A stretch of DNA of 64,000 nucleotides from Carposina sasakii (taxonomy: Eukaryota; Arthropoda; Insecta; Lepidoptera; Carposinidae), in assembly GCA_014607495.2 (NCBI GenBank), contig CP053159.1, positions 4,781,501 through 4,845,500 on the forward strand. Direction: 5' to 3'. The position numbers were made by a program, and so were the translations under genes. The notes beneath the pieces were generated by a model. That model saw nothing but the letters and a program-made list of their open reading frames with translations, was not told the origin of the DNA and did no database searches. Shown one piece after another: positions 57,801-61,912 of this stretch (its first letter is position 1; every line of letters starts with the position of its first letter).

Positions 57801-58704
57801 AGTGCATTCGGTAAGAACTGGGAGTAACTACTACTAATAATAAGCACTTAATTACCTAATTACGTTGACAGTACATCATCATTGAGAAACCTGACTTGTT
57901 TAACCGGAAACCTTATAACATGCTGATGTAGATTGATATATAGATAATTCTTTATTGCACTATAAAGTTATACAAAGGCGAACTCGTTTACTTTGTTCCA
58001 GCTCAAAGCGCTGTGGCAGCAGCATCAGCGGCGTCGTCAGGTTCGACACCTACCACGATATGCAGCTGTCCACTTGAAGTAAGGATATCTATATTTTTTT
58101 GCGGAAAAGAAATAAATTGACAATGTATGTTTGACCTGTGCTGATGCGGGGCTTCACTAGAATACATCAGCTGCATCTCCGTGCATGTCGTAAGAGTCGA
58201 CTAAGGAACTCGGGCATTATCTTAGGCGATAAGCTAGCAAATTGCCACTGGTCATTAGCGTCTGTTCTCGCGTAGCTGGCTGCGGGATTTCTGGCTACTC
58301 TATTTTCGTTATGTGCGTTTTATGTATGTTTGACTGAGTTACATCTCAGCTATGCCCTCAAAATTGGTCAGAAGTGGCACCATGTGGTTCTATCGGCCCT
58401 TGGTGCTCTGCCTACCCCGTAAGGGATAAAGGCGTGATTATATGTATGTATGTATGACTGAGTTACAAATTTATCCGTCCGTTCACCAAATACGATCAGT
58501 TTTTAAGTTTTTATTTTATTAATGCATAAGTTTTATTTTATTATTATATAAGTTATTGCTAGTCTCGAGTTTAAAGAAAGCCGATCCTTTTAAATAAGTG
58601 GGTGATACAGGACAATTGGAATTTCTGACATTACAATTGCAGTTCATAATTTCTCAATCCAATTTTTATTTATCTTTTTATTACAGCCCGTCTACACGGT
58701 ATAG
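24821..58704 (+). CDS. Large secreted silk/glue-like protein: polyalanine cassettes plus SGSSSGDE repeat blocks
   Basis: I modelled 29-30 exons (listed separately) giving about 1040 codons from ATG 24821 to TAG 58704. Order: signal peptide; Ala/Thr/Asp-rich N-terminus; amphipathic helix and poly-Asp; polyalanine exons; three long Ser/Gly/Asp/Glu repeat exons, each followed by polyalanine exons; a hydrophobic C-terminal segment; a CSC tail. All internal introns from the first to the one before exon 29 are phase 1, and all internal exons are multiples of three except the third repeat exon. The last intron is phase 0. Polyalanine flanked by GGSG resembles beta-crystal blocks of wild-silkmoth and spider silks. 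The Ser-rich acidic blocks resemble sericins or egg glues. A secreted structural protein is inferred; silk gland, accessory gland or another secretory tissue cannot be told from sequence. No conserved fibroin heavy-chain N-terminus is visible. Poly(A) signals follow at 58725 and 58783. Confidence 0.75.
25034..25072 (+). CDS. Silk-like gene exon 2: acidic/Ala N-terminal segment
   Basis: 39 nt, phase 1 to phase 1 (CAG|GT...A|GTAAGT). Encodes [13 protein letters not shown] after the split Ser codon. The Asp/Glu and Ala content matches the next two exons, suggesting duplicated cassettes. Confidence 0.75.
25204..25860 (+). repeat. Tandem array of ~115-bp monomers, silk-gene intron 2
   Basis: Five to six monomers each containing GAATTCCCGTTTGTCCCGTT and the palindromic ATTCCCGTGGGAATTTCGGG core. 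Short open frames here are by-products. Related to the array at 54908-55740. Confidence 0.8.
27115..27153 (+). CDS. Silk-like gene exon 3: Ala/Thr segment
   Basis: 39 nt, phase 1-1, encoding [13 protein letters not shown] with the split codon. Acceptor TTAACAG and donor A|GTAAGAC. Same length and phase as exons 2 and 4. Confidence 0.75.
27770..28306 (-). pseudogene. RTE-type LINE 3' end
   Basis: The minus frame 27800-28306 contains [39 protein letters not shown] and the terminal EEAY/QQW region, characteristic of the C-terminus of RTE-clade reverse transcriptases common in moths. The 3' end shows the CAGCAGTGGACTGCAATAGG motif seen elsewhere in the window. Confidence 0.85.
29200..29900. repeat. 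Composite repeat-rich stretch in silk-gene intron 3
   Basis: Short motifs GCGAGCGAAGCGAGC, CACGCGGAGCGGA and GGCATATAAGTTG recur two or three times each. Typical of old non-autonomous elements; no coding potential seen. Confidence 0.4.
30622..30660 (+). CDS. Silk-like gene exon 4: Ala/Thr then poly-acidic
   Basis: 39 nt, phase 1-1, encoding [13 protein letters not shown] with the split codon. Acceptor CTTACAG, donor A|GTAAGAC. Ends with the same acidic-Thr pattern as its neighbours. Confidence 0.75.
30758..30988 (+). repeat. LINE-tail repeat (family D) in silk-gene intron 4
   Basis: Same block as at 19735, with GTGGTGCCGGCAGAGTAG at its start and TGAAGAAGAAG at its tail. Confidence 0.8.
31063..31142 (+). 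other. Near-perfect hairpin in silk-gene intron 4
   Basis: Arms of 37 nt (31063-31099 and 31106-31142) pair at 33 positions plus one G-U, around a six-base loop ACTTAC. Could be a miRNA precursor or a tiny inverted-repeat element. Confidence 0.6.
31482..31532 (+). CDS. Silk-like gene exon 5: amphipathic helix
   Basis: 51 nt, phase 1-1, acceptor TTTCTAG, donor G|GTGAGA. Encodes [16 protein letters not shown], with Leu/Ile every three to four residues and acids between. This non-repetitive helix continues into exon 6 and could mediate self-association of the N-terminus. Confidence 0.72.
32030..33352 (+). pseudogene. Decayed LINE (endonuclease/RT type) in silk-gene intron 5
   Basis: Fragments of reverse-transcriptase reading frames: KRDYDEY-like linker, then SPGKDGIP, then FMYLGSTI and CLYGVETW followed by WCWRRML. 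These are hallmarks of RTE/CR1-like LINEs. Numerous stops and frameshifts show it is dead. It ends about 60 bp before exon 6. Confidence 0.8.
33415..33456 (+). CDS. Silk-like gene exon 6: helix end and poly-Asp
   Basis: 42 nt, phase 1-1, with a strong poly-T tract and GCAG acceptor and donor G|GTAAAA. Encodes [14 protein letters not shown]. Continues the helix of exon 5 and closes with five Asp residues. It lies directly after a decayed LINE. Confidence 0.72.
33821..33856 (+). CDS. Silk-like gene exon 7: polyalanine
   Basis: 36 nt, phase 1-1 (AACAG|AT...A|GTAAAG). Encodes [12 protein letters not shown]. First of the polyalanine cassettes, with Val, Thr and Leu interruptions. Confidence 0.7.
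34050..34135 (+). repeat. (TATG)n-tailed repeat (family C) in silk-gene intron 7
   Basis: Same unit, ending ATTATATGTATGTTTGTATG. Confidence 0.75.
34788..34823 (+). CDS. Silk-like gene exon 8: polyalanine, tandem NAGNAG acceptor
   Basis: 36 nt from the first AG (CCACAG|CAG). Using the second AG three bases later gives 33 nt and stays in frame. Encodes [11 protein letters not shown]. Donor C|GTAAGT. The long following intron holds the BEL/Pao insertion. Confidence 0.7.
34955..35233 (-). repeat. BEL/Pao 3' LTR
   Basis: 279 bp, TG...CA termini, matching the other LTR except for clustered single-base gaps and a substitution around 35150-35215. Flanked by GATAT. Confidence 0.92.
36122..37169 (-). 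pseudogene. BEL/Pao integrase region
   Basis: Minus frames 36867-37169, 36277-36870 and 36122-36334 hold the upstream linker, the zinc motif (H-x3-H region and CVTC), catalytic Asp in SVDYAGPF and SDNSTTFHG, and the Glu in [13 protein letters not shown]. Frameshifts divide the parts. Confidence 0.87.
37525..38245 (-). pseudogene. BEL/Pao RNase H region
   Basis: Overlapping minus frames include [19 protein letters not shown] (end of reverse transcriptase/connection) and [18 protein letters not shown] with [11 protein letters not shown] (RNase H acidic residues). A frameshift lies near 37886-37917. The 37170-37524 stretch continues the domain in another frame. Confidence 0.85.
38188..40160 (-). 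pseudogene. BEL/Pao zinc knuckle, protease and reverse transcriptase region
   Basis: Contains CPNC...C and CINC...C-H zinc knuckles, the protease [12 protein letters not shown] and the reverse transcriptase segments PLRVVIDAS and DFYMDDLL. The frame is broken between 38439 and 38535 and again at the gag junction near 40111-40160, so it is probably not functional as assembled. Confidence 0.88.
40111..40991 (-). pseudogene. BEL/Pao gag region
   Basis: Two consecutive frames (40737-40991 and 40111-40716). The second has the [20 protein letters not shown] pattern typical of the BEL/Pao gag domain. A frameshift separates them. Confidence 0.82.
41420..41703 (-). repeat. BEL/Pao 5' LTR
   Basis: 284 bp, followed on the plus strand by GATAT, the target duplication. 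Confidence 0.92.
41722..41850 (-). repeat. (TATG)n-tailed repeat (family C)
   Basis: Reverse copy, CATACATGCATACATATAAT then CGCCTTTATCCCTTACGG, extending to the GACCAATTTTGAGGG segment. Confidence 0.75.
41878..42133 (+). repeat. LINE-tail repeat (family D)
   Basis: Begins CCGCGTGGTGCCGGCAGAG and ends GCAATAGGCTGATGATGA; lies right after the BEL/Pao target site and a family C repeat. Confidence 0.8.
42290..42510 (+). pseudogene. LINE C-terminal fragment
   Basis: In plus frames: [19 protein letters not shown] and [19 protein letters not shown], another reverse-transcriptase tail, frameshifted after the last motif. Confidence 0.7.
42640..42867 (-). repeat. tRNA-derived SINE (family B) just before exon 9
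   Basis: Same element, ending with ACGGCCGATTGGTGTAG at its head, about 50 bp upstream of the exon 9 acceptor. Confidence 0.85.
42920..42958 (+). CDS. Silk-like gene exon 9: polyalanine
   Basis: 39 nt, phase 1-1, encoding [13 protein letters not shown], donor G|GTAAGAG. The first ~45 nt of its downstream intron nearly match those after exon 10, so exons 9 and 10 are tandem duplicates. Confidence 0.75.
43128..43166 (+). CDS. Silk-like gene exon 10: polyalanine
   Basis: 39 nt, phase 1-1, acceptor TATACAG. Encodes [13 protein letters not shown], the canonical cassette of this gene. The acceptor flank resembles that of exon 11. Confidence 0.8.
43247..43501 (-). repeat. tRNA-derived SINE (family B) in silk-gene intron 10
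   Basis: Same element with (AAT)n tail. Its T-arm complement CCGGGATTCGAACCCAGG is intact. Confidence 0.85.
43565..43735 (-). repeat. Dispersed repeat (family F) in silk-gene intron 10
   Basis: AAGTTTGTGAGTATGGATGG, TTACTCTTTCACGTAAGAAC and ATCCCGAATAATTTCGACAT. Confidence 0.65.
43835..43873 (+). CDS. Silk-like gene exon 11: polyalanine
   Basis: 39 nt, phase 1-1, acceptor TATACAG, encoding [13 protein letters not shown]. The upstream intron end (TAGTTTTATGTAT then ATACAG) is shared with exon 10, showing recent exon duplication. Confidence 0.8.
43985..44480 (+). pseudogene. Jockey/CR1-like LINE C-terminal fragment
   Basis: The frame includes [42 protein letters not shown]...[14 protein letters not shown] and [11 protein letters not shown], typical of the reverse-transcriptase tail of lepidopteran LINEs. 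No upstream domains are present; it lies in intron 11. Confidence 0.85.
44663..45247 (+). CDS. Silk-like gene exon 12: first SGSSSGDE repeat block
   Basis: 585 nt (195 codons), acceptor GTTAACAG, donor G|GTAATG, phase 1-1. After GGSSG it encodes roughly 23 copies of an eight-residue unit SGSSSGDE (24 nt), with rare GNE or GES variants, ending [10 protein letters not shown]. Synonymous markers (GGA/GGG, AGC/AGT, TCC/TCT, GAT/GAC) show a 48-nt two-unit higher-order repeat in the middle. Each unit offers Ser-x-x-Asp/Glu sites of casein-kinase-2 type, so heavy phosphorylation is plausible. Net charge per unit is about -2 before any phosphate. The complementary strand and one other forward frame are also open, purely because of the repeat. 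Confidence 0.8.
45434..45462 (+). pseudogene. Decayed polyalanine exon after exon 12
   Basis: The sequence after ATACAG (AAGGTGCCACCGG) aligns with the start of exon 20 (GAGGTGCCGCCGC), but the alanine codons are lost and the frame meets TAG within ten codons. It is a dead copy of the exon that follows the repeat block in the neighbouring module. Confidence 0.55.
45633..45668 (+). CDS. Silk-like gene exon 13: polyalanine
   Basis: 36 nt, phase 1-1, acceptor TGTACAG, donor G|GTAAGT. Encodes [12 protein letters not shown]. First of three near-identical copies (with exons 15 and 17). Confidence 0.75.
45795..45836 (+). CDS. Silk-like gene exon 14: polyalanine
   Basis: 42 nt, phase 1-1, acceptor TTACCAG, donor G|GTATGAG. 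Encodes [14 protein letters not shown] style sequence with ten alanines. First of three identical copies (with exons 16 and 18). Confidence 0.75.
45887..46094 (+). pseudogene. Acceptor-less copy of the repeat exon (triplication unit 2)
   Basis: The 3' part of exon 12 including its G|GTAATG donor, but joined directly to intron sequence. The only AG near the junction (CATCTAG at 45890-45891) would enter the wrong frame. A phase-correct AG (GTGGAG|AT at 45896) exists but has a poor pyrimidine tract. It is probably skipped. Confidence 0.7.
46252..46280 (+). pseudogene. Decayed polyalanine exon, unit 2
   Basis: Same relic as at 45434 within the second triplication unit, with GC in place of GT at its possible internal donor. 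Confidence 0.5.
46451..46486 (+). CDS. Silk-like gene exon 15: polyalanine (copy of exon 13)
   Basis: 36 nt, phase 1-1, acceptor TTTACAG, donor G|GTAAGT, identical in protein to exon 13. Lies in triplication unit 2. Confidence 0.72.
46609..46650 (+). CDS. Silk-like gene exon 16: polyalanine (copy of exon 14)
   Basis: 42 nt, phase 1-1, acceptor TTACCAG, donor G|GTATGAG, identical to exon 14. Confidence 0.72.
46701..46908 (+). pseudogene. Acceptor-less copy of the repeat exon (triplication unit 3)
   Basis: Same structure as 45887-46094, displaced by exactly 814 bp. It again lacks an in-phase strong acceptor but keeps the donor. Confidence 0.7.
47066..47094 (+). pseudogene. Decayed polyalanine exon, unit 3
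   Basis: Third copy of the relic at 45434. Confidence 0.5.
47265..47300 (+). CDS. Silk-like gene exon 17: polyalanine (copy of exon 13)
   Basis: 36 nt, phase 1-1, acceptor TGTACAG, donor G|GTAAGT. Third copy of the exon 13 cassette. Confidence 0.72.
47423..47464 (+). CDS. Silk-like gene exon 18: polyalanine (copy of exon 14)
   Basis: 42 nt, phase 1-1, acceptor TTACCAG, donor G|GTATGAG. Third copy of the exon 14 cassette. The following intron is broken by SINE and LINE pieces. Confidence 0.72.
47520..47770 (-). repeat. tRNA-derived SINE (family B) after the triplication
   Basis: Same element; its tail begins exactly where the third 0.81-kb unit ends. Confidence 0.85.
47774..47880 (-). repeat. 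(TATG)n-tailed repeat (family C)
   Basis: Reverse copy directly next to the SINE that follows the triplication. Confidence 0.75.
48079..48267 (+). pseudogene. LINE fragment
   Basis: 62 codons ([20 protein letters not shown], then [14 protein letters not shown]) resemble the C-terminal tail of Jockey/R1-like reverse transcriptases. Short and isolated. Confidence 0.5.
48666..48965 (-). pseudogene. LINE fragment
   Basis: The minus frame (48668-48892) reads [20 protein letters not shown] and [12 protein letters not shown], resembling the reverse-transcriptase tail of moth LINEs, with upstream similarity extending to about 48950. Confidence 0.55.
49246..50079 (+). CDS. Silk-like gene exon 19: second SGSSSGDE repeat block
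   Basis: 834 nt (278 codons), acceptor TTGTGCAG, donor G|GTAATG, phase 1-1. Starts [16 protein letters not shown], then about 32 copies of the SGSSSGDE unit, ending [10 protein letters not shown]. It is the longest block. Between 49501 and 49980 the units form a 120-nt (five-unit) higher-order repeat present four times, marked by a GGG glycine codon in each copy; one copy carries GGC for GAC. This implies recent unequal exchange or slippage. Same hydrophilic, acidic, Ser-rich composition as exon 12, with the same likely role as a phosphorylatable, calcium-binding or adhesive segment (inference). Confidence 0.8.
50237..50269 (+). CDS. Silk-like gene exon 20: polyalanine
   Basis: 33 nt, phase 1-1, acceptor TGTACAG, donor G|GTAAGG. 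Encodes GGAAAAAAAAG. The intact counterpart of the decayed exon at 45434. Confidence 0.75.
50637..50905 (-). repeat. LINE-tail repeat (family D), reversed, in silk-gene intron 20
   Basis: (ATC)n then AGCCTATTGCAGTCCACTGC on the plus strand, ending GCCGGCAGCACGCGGCC. Confidence 0.8.
51229..51264 (+). CDS. Silk-like gene exon 21: polyalanine
   Basis: 36 nt, phase 1-1, acceptor TATACAG, donor G|GTAAGT. Encodes [12 protein letters not shown]. Counterpart of exon 13 in the second module. Confidence 0.77.
51364..51402 (+). CDS. Silk-like gene exon 22: polyalanine
   Basis: 39 nt, phase 1-1, acceptor TTACCAG, donor G|GTGCGA. Encodes [13 protein letters not shown]. Counterpart of exon 14 in the second module. 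Confidence 0.77.
51670..51700 (+). pseudogene. Decayed polyalanine exon in intron 22
   Basis: After GGGCAG the frame reads [10 protein letters not shown] and then TAG. The expected G|GTAAG donor after the GGS codons is replaced by AGCTAGG. It looks like a lost cassette of the same family. Confidence 0.5.
52133..52740 (+). CDS. Silk-like gene exon 23: third SGSSSGDE block, frameshifted
   Basis: The acceptor TTGTGCAG and the first codons match exon 19, and the donor G|GTAATG is intact, but the exon is 608 nt, one short of a multiple of three. Near 52139-52145 GAAGGAGGTTC of exon 19 is GAAGGGGTTC here. From the normal acceptor the block is therefore read as a His/Val/Lys-rich frame that meets TAG as its very last codon (52738-52740). 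In the correct frame it encodes roughly 23 SGSSSGDE units, three as GEES, ending DTCASAI. Either this haplotype makes a truncated protein, the assembly lost one base, or a phase-correct downstream AG (exon start 52159) is used. Confidence 0.72.
53063..53232 (+). repeat. Dispersed repeat (family F) in silk-gene intron 23
   Basis: ACTAGTGGATACCCGCGACT, GTCCGCGTGGACTGCAGAAA and a CGTAAAAGAGTAACAAACAT end. Confidence 0.7.
53313..53357 (+). CDS. Silk-like gene exon 24: Ala/Ser cassette
   Basis: 45 nt, phase 1-1, acceptor TCAACAG, donor G|GTACAG. Encodes [15 protein letters not shown]. More Ser than the earlier polyalanine exons. Confidence 0.7.
53836..53874 (+). CDS. Silk-like gene exon 25: polyalanine
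   Basis: 39 nt, phase 1-1, acceptor CTTACAG, donor G|GTAAAG. Encodes [13 protein letters not shown]. Confidence 0.75.
54908..55740 (+). repeat. Tandem array of ~115-bp monomers, silk-gene intron 25
   Basis: Starts with the same GTGACCCGCCCTCGCTTCGC leader as the array at 25.2 kb and runs through the same monomer order, with one or two extra monomers at the end. Confidence 0.8.
56045..56077 (+). CDS. Silk-like gene exon 26: Ala/Ser cassette ending in T
   Basis: 33 nt, acceptor TTGTATAG, donor T|GTATGA. Encodes [11 protein letters not shown]. The usual last exon base G (as in exon 14, TCAG|GTATGAG) is T here (TCAT|GTATGA). Joined to exon 28 the split codon is TCC (Ser); joined to the next candidate exon it is TGA. 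Confidence 0.62.
56648..56737 (+). repeat. LINE 3'-tail fragment (family D) just upstream of exon 27
   Basis: The GGCCTACGTCCAGCAG...TGGACTGCAATAG motif with a (TGATGA)n tail, ending 13 bp before the acceptor of the candidate exon 27. It has replaced the region where a branch point would lie. Confidence 0.75.
56751..56783 (+). CDS. Silk-like gene exon 27 (doubtful): [11 protein letters not shown]
   Basis: 33 nt between ATTTAG and T|GTAATC, in phase if joined to an exon ending in G such as exon 25. Joined to exon 26 it creates TGA. A transposon tail lies immediately upstream of its acceptor. It may be mutually exclusive with exon 26 or no longer used. Confidence 0.4.
57362..57615 (+). repeat. 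Two-copy dispersed repeat (family H) in silk-gene intron
   Basis: GAACAAAGCCGAAACCGGAG, CACGAGATAGATATTTATTA, CAACCGCTGCGCGCTAAAAT; same order of motifs as 5817-6112. Confidence 0.55.
57706..57777 (+). CDS. Silk-like gene exon 28: hydrophobic C-terminal segment
   Basis: 72 nt, acceptor TTCCTACAG, donor G|GTAAGT, phase 1-1. Encodes [20 protein letters not shown] followed by Phe-Thr-Arg. Non-repetitive and amphipathic, like exons 5-6 at the other end, so it is a likely terminal assembly segment. Confidence 0.72.
58002..58078 (+). CDS. Silk-like gene exon 29: Ala/Ser and Cys-x-Cys tail
   Basis: 77 nt, phase 1 in and phase 0 out, acceptor GTTCCAG, donor GAA|GTAAGG. Encodes [15 protein letters not shown], then [11 protein letters not shown]. 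The two cysteines are the only pair near the C-terminus and could form inter-chain disulfides. From memory, C-terminal CxC-type motifs occur in some moth sericins. Confidence 0.75.
58138..58262 (+). repeat. Dispersed repeat (family E) in the last silk-gene intron
   Basis: CTGATGCGGGGCTTCACTAG through AAGGAACTCGGGCATTATC. Confidence 0.7.
58345..58458 (+). repeat. (TATG)n-tailed repeat (family C) in the last silk-gene intron
   Basis: CTCAAAATTGGTCAGAAGTG ... CCCCGTAAGGGATAAAGGC and a (TATG)n tail. Confidence 0.75.
58687..58704 (+). CDS. Silk-like gene exon 30: last codons and stop
   Basis: After ATTACAG the frame reads PVYTV and TAG. It is very short, but splice sites and phase agree with exon 29. 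AATAAA signals at 58725-58730 and 58783-58788 follow. Confidence 0.7.
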   Translation, partial: PVYTV

Positions 58705-58724
58705 GAACAATACGAGATATGTAA

Positions 58725-58788
58725 AATAAAACCCGACAAGCAATGTTTCCACATGAACTGATAATTTTTTATTAAGTTATATAATAAA
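58725..58788 (+). terminator. Polyadenylation signals of the silk-like gene
   Basis: Two AATAAA hexamers at 58725-58730 and 58783-58788, 21 and 79 bp after the stop codon. Confidence 0.6.
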
Positions 58789-60132
58789 AGCTCGTCTTAC
58801 TTGTCATAAGGCTGAGATTAGGTATACCTGTAAATATATAAGATTAGCTAAAGCAAGTGAAAAACGCAAGAAAATGGACCCAGAGTTTAGATTATAAGAT
58901 TTTAATTCAATTAAAAATATTCCAATGCAAGAACTAAAGATTATTATAGACAGATGATAAATATTTATTACTTTATACTGATAATAAGCCATGTAATGTT
59001 AAAACAATATAAATATAAAATAGTTATAAAACGAAAGTAACATCATTTTATGGCATTAAGGTCTAAGTCTAAGTTAACCTACTTGTTAAAATTTATACTT
59101 ATTTTTGTAAAAAATAGGTAATATCTGTACTATTTAATATTTTATTTGCACTATGAAGCATTAAAAAAAGTTACAATGGCGTATGTACCTATAAAGTGAT
59201 TATAACAATAAATGATATGCAAGATTTGAAATTATGTTTATTTTCTATAAGCCTTCATTACTTTCTCAATATCTTTTTTACATCTATTTTCCTTACACAT
59301 GCAGCAAAATAATTGACATGTAAGACAAATTATAATGAGATATACGATGTAAGCTAGTATATTGCAGATGTAAGTTCTGTAGGCACACTACATTAAACGC
59401 CTGGTGTAAAGGCATAGCAAATTCCTTTGACAAAACTTTTTTATATCGTAATTTTGCTGATAAATATTTTAACAGGTTGGACCAGTAGGGTGCTTACCCT
59501 ATGAACCTTTTTACGCTAACGACTCGCAAGCAAAATCTATAATATGACAGGTGTGACGATAACGTTACGGACTATCGAGATGTTCGTACTTGCCCCACAG
59601 ATAATACTTTGAATAAGGTTTCGGATTTTTTAGTCTTCTTTCATTCAATCAAACAAATGATGATAAAAAAGAGAAATTATGACCACACGCATTTTTTATT
59701 TGCAAAGAACTCGCTCACTATGTACTCATAACTCAAAGCAGAGTCTGTTCCTCCTATGTGCCGCTCTATAAAGAGTAGAGTGACATTACGCTTTCACGAT
59801 GAAACAATACGATTTTTAGAGTTGGCAAAGTGCGTTTCGTCAAATAGTTCCTTTGAATGATAGCGCTAGTTACTATGTGCATACGAAAAATGTTAGTTCC
59901 TAAATCAGGCATAGGAGTTATTGTATAAAATGGACTCTAACTGCACTAGAAAAGTATCTACTTAGTATGTTTTGTGTAAGAAAGAAAGAAAGAAAAAAAT
60001 AACTTTTTGATTGATAGATTTTTTGCATAACATTTCAAATTTAATCTTTATTTCATTACATAATTTTTTTTTTATTAAAAAATGTTTTTATCTCTACCTA
60101 TAGTATTCAAAAGCGCATGTAGGTAACAAACA

Positions 60133-60248
60133 ATGCGGGCTTTACTAGAATAGGTGCATCAGCCAGATGCATCTCCTTTCTTACATGACAGAATCGACAA
60201 AGGGGACACAGGGGCCGTCACTCAGGCGATGAGCTTGCAACATGTCAC
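60133..60248 (+). repeat. Dispersed repeat (family E), degenerate
   Basis: GCGGGCTTTACTAGAATAGG, with an internal duplication of the GCATCAGCC motif and a clear GGCGATGAGCTTGCAACATG end. Confidence 0.6.
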
Positions 60249-60964
60249 TAAACATTTAATTCTAGGCCCGCTGTACTAGGCGTTGCTGTGGGATCACCAT
60301 CGTAAAATACAATGATGCAACATGTGCTGCAGGAGCTGCTGGTAAATGAGCTGCTAAGTTCACCGACATCAGGTGCATTACACACATTTAAATAAATTAA
60401 TGCGACCAAATCGTTAATACATACTTTATTCATATTATTTACACTTATAAACACATTCATACAAAAAATAATATTTTCAGTAAATTTACATAGTTAAGTT
60501 ATTTTAAATTGGTAAATAATCAAGTAGTAAATATAAAATGTTAACATTGAGTAGGTATCATGGAATGCCAAAATTTTAAAATAAATAGGACATTAATATT
60601 TCAATTTAAAAAATGGTTTTACCGCTAAGATTACAGTATTCGACCGCATAATGCTAGAGTTAAAATAAATATTAATAGAATAATATTATTAATCACTACC
60701 TACGTCATTTAATATTAAAAATGTAAAAATCGTTCTCACGAATAATACAAATAGAAAAAAGGTAATACACCTTAATATCTACCAAAATTGTCCTTAAATA
60801 TGTTTGTACATTATATTATACTTTGAGTATGTACAGTATCACAGTATGTATACTTTTAAATATTATATTTTTATTAAAAATACATTGGCGCAATTAATAT
60901 AAGTGTATATCTCAAAACGTCATTATACAATATATTTATTGCATACAAGAAGATACTGAATCTT

Positions 60965-61145
60965 TACTAATGTTATAAATTCGAAAGTAACTCCATCTGT
61001 ATGTCTCACTTTCAAGCGAAAACTACTTAAGCGATTTAAATAAAATTTGCTACCACAGATAGCATAAAGCCTGAGAAAGGCTACTTTTATACCGGCTTGT
61101 TTTTTCTGTAGTCCACGCGGATAAAGTTGCGGGCGTCCACTAGTA
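60965..61145 (-). repeat. Dispersed repeat (family F)
   Basis: Reverse copy ending CGGGCGTCCACTAGTA on the plus strand. Confidence 0.65.
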
Positions 61146-61435
61146 TTTACATAATTCACAATATATAACACTTCTGACCAGAGCAAAATTAAAATTTCAC
61201 AAAATTCTTATCTATTAAGAAAAGATATAATATTTTATGTTAGGCACAATAATAAAATATTCTTAATAAAATCGATCAATGCATAAATTCTATGGCTTTC
61301 TACCAAATATATATGTTTTTTTTTTACAAATTAATGATTTATTTACAATGACATACAATTTCTTAACTAAATAATATAAGTTTGTTGTTTTAATAATTTT
61401 CTACGTGACATAAAGTAATTTGAGCTATTTTATGC

Positions 61436-61485
61436 TTATCTTCTCAAATAGAATCCTTGATAAAAAAATCTTGGCACTGCTGGTC
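61436..61485 (-). CDS. Candidate last exon of a minus-strand gene
   Basis: On the minus strand a strong pyrimidine-rich acceptor (TTATTTTCAG) is followed by a frame reading PAVPRFFYQGFYLRR and TAA. The A/T-rich 3' region on the minus strand contains AATAAA-type signals. No other exon of such a gene could be placed, so it may be chance. Confidence 0.3.
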
Positions 61486-61738
61486 CTGAAAATAAAAAAT
61501 AAATCGAATATACGATTGATTATACATAAAGAACCCCAACAATTTTCTATGCCGACTTAATTATTATTATTTTTTTTAAAGGAACCTTGGCAATATTTCG
61601 CTATCCCAAATAGTTTGTTGAAAGAAATCTCTACAGATAAGCACGCCTTTATACAGTATCTACGTGGATTTTTTTTTCTATTATCTATTGGTGTACGTAC
61701 AACAAAGAACATTAGCATAAAATAATTTATTTAATATT

Positions 61739-61912
61739 ATCGGGATGAAAAATAACGTTGTCAATATGTAATTTAGAAAAGAGATGGTAAAGTTCGTCAT
61801 CCGACCCGGTAGCTCAGTGGTTAGAGCGGCTGGCACGGTATGCAGTGGTCCTGGGTTCGATTCCCACTCGGGTGAAGATTTTTTTTTCATTTCTTTATTA
61901 ATAATTTTATTT
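61739..61912 (+). repeat. tRNA-like SINE (family A)
   Basis: Same leader as the 7.8-kb copies (ATCGGGATGAAAAATAACGT), tRNA-like unit at 61804-61873 (ACCCGGTAGCTCAGTGGTTA, GGGTTCGATTCCCAC) and the same A/T tail. The shared flanks show a mobile unit and not an isolated tRNA gene. Confidence 0.75.

Larger units (their letters stand above)
58790..61430. other. Intergenic, AT-rich, with listed repeats
   Basis: No convincing gene. A 70-codon minus frame at 60248-60460 is Ser/Cys-containing but overlaps family E sequence at its end. Confidence 0.5.

Noticed and set aside
60248..60460. Minus-strand Ser/Cys-rich 70-codon frame
   Set aside because: It partly overlaps a dispersed repeat and has no clear splice or start context.
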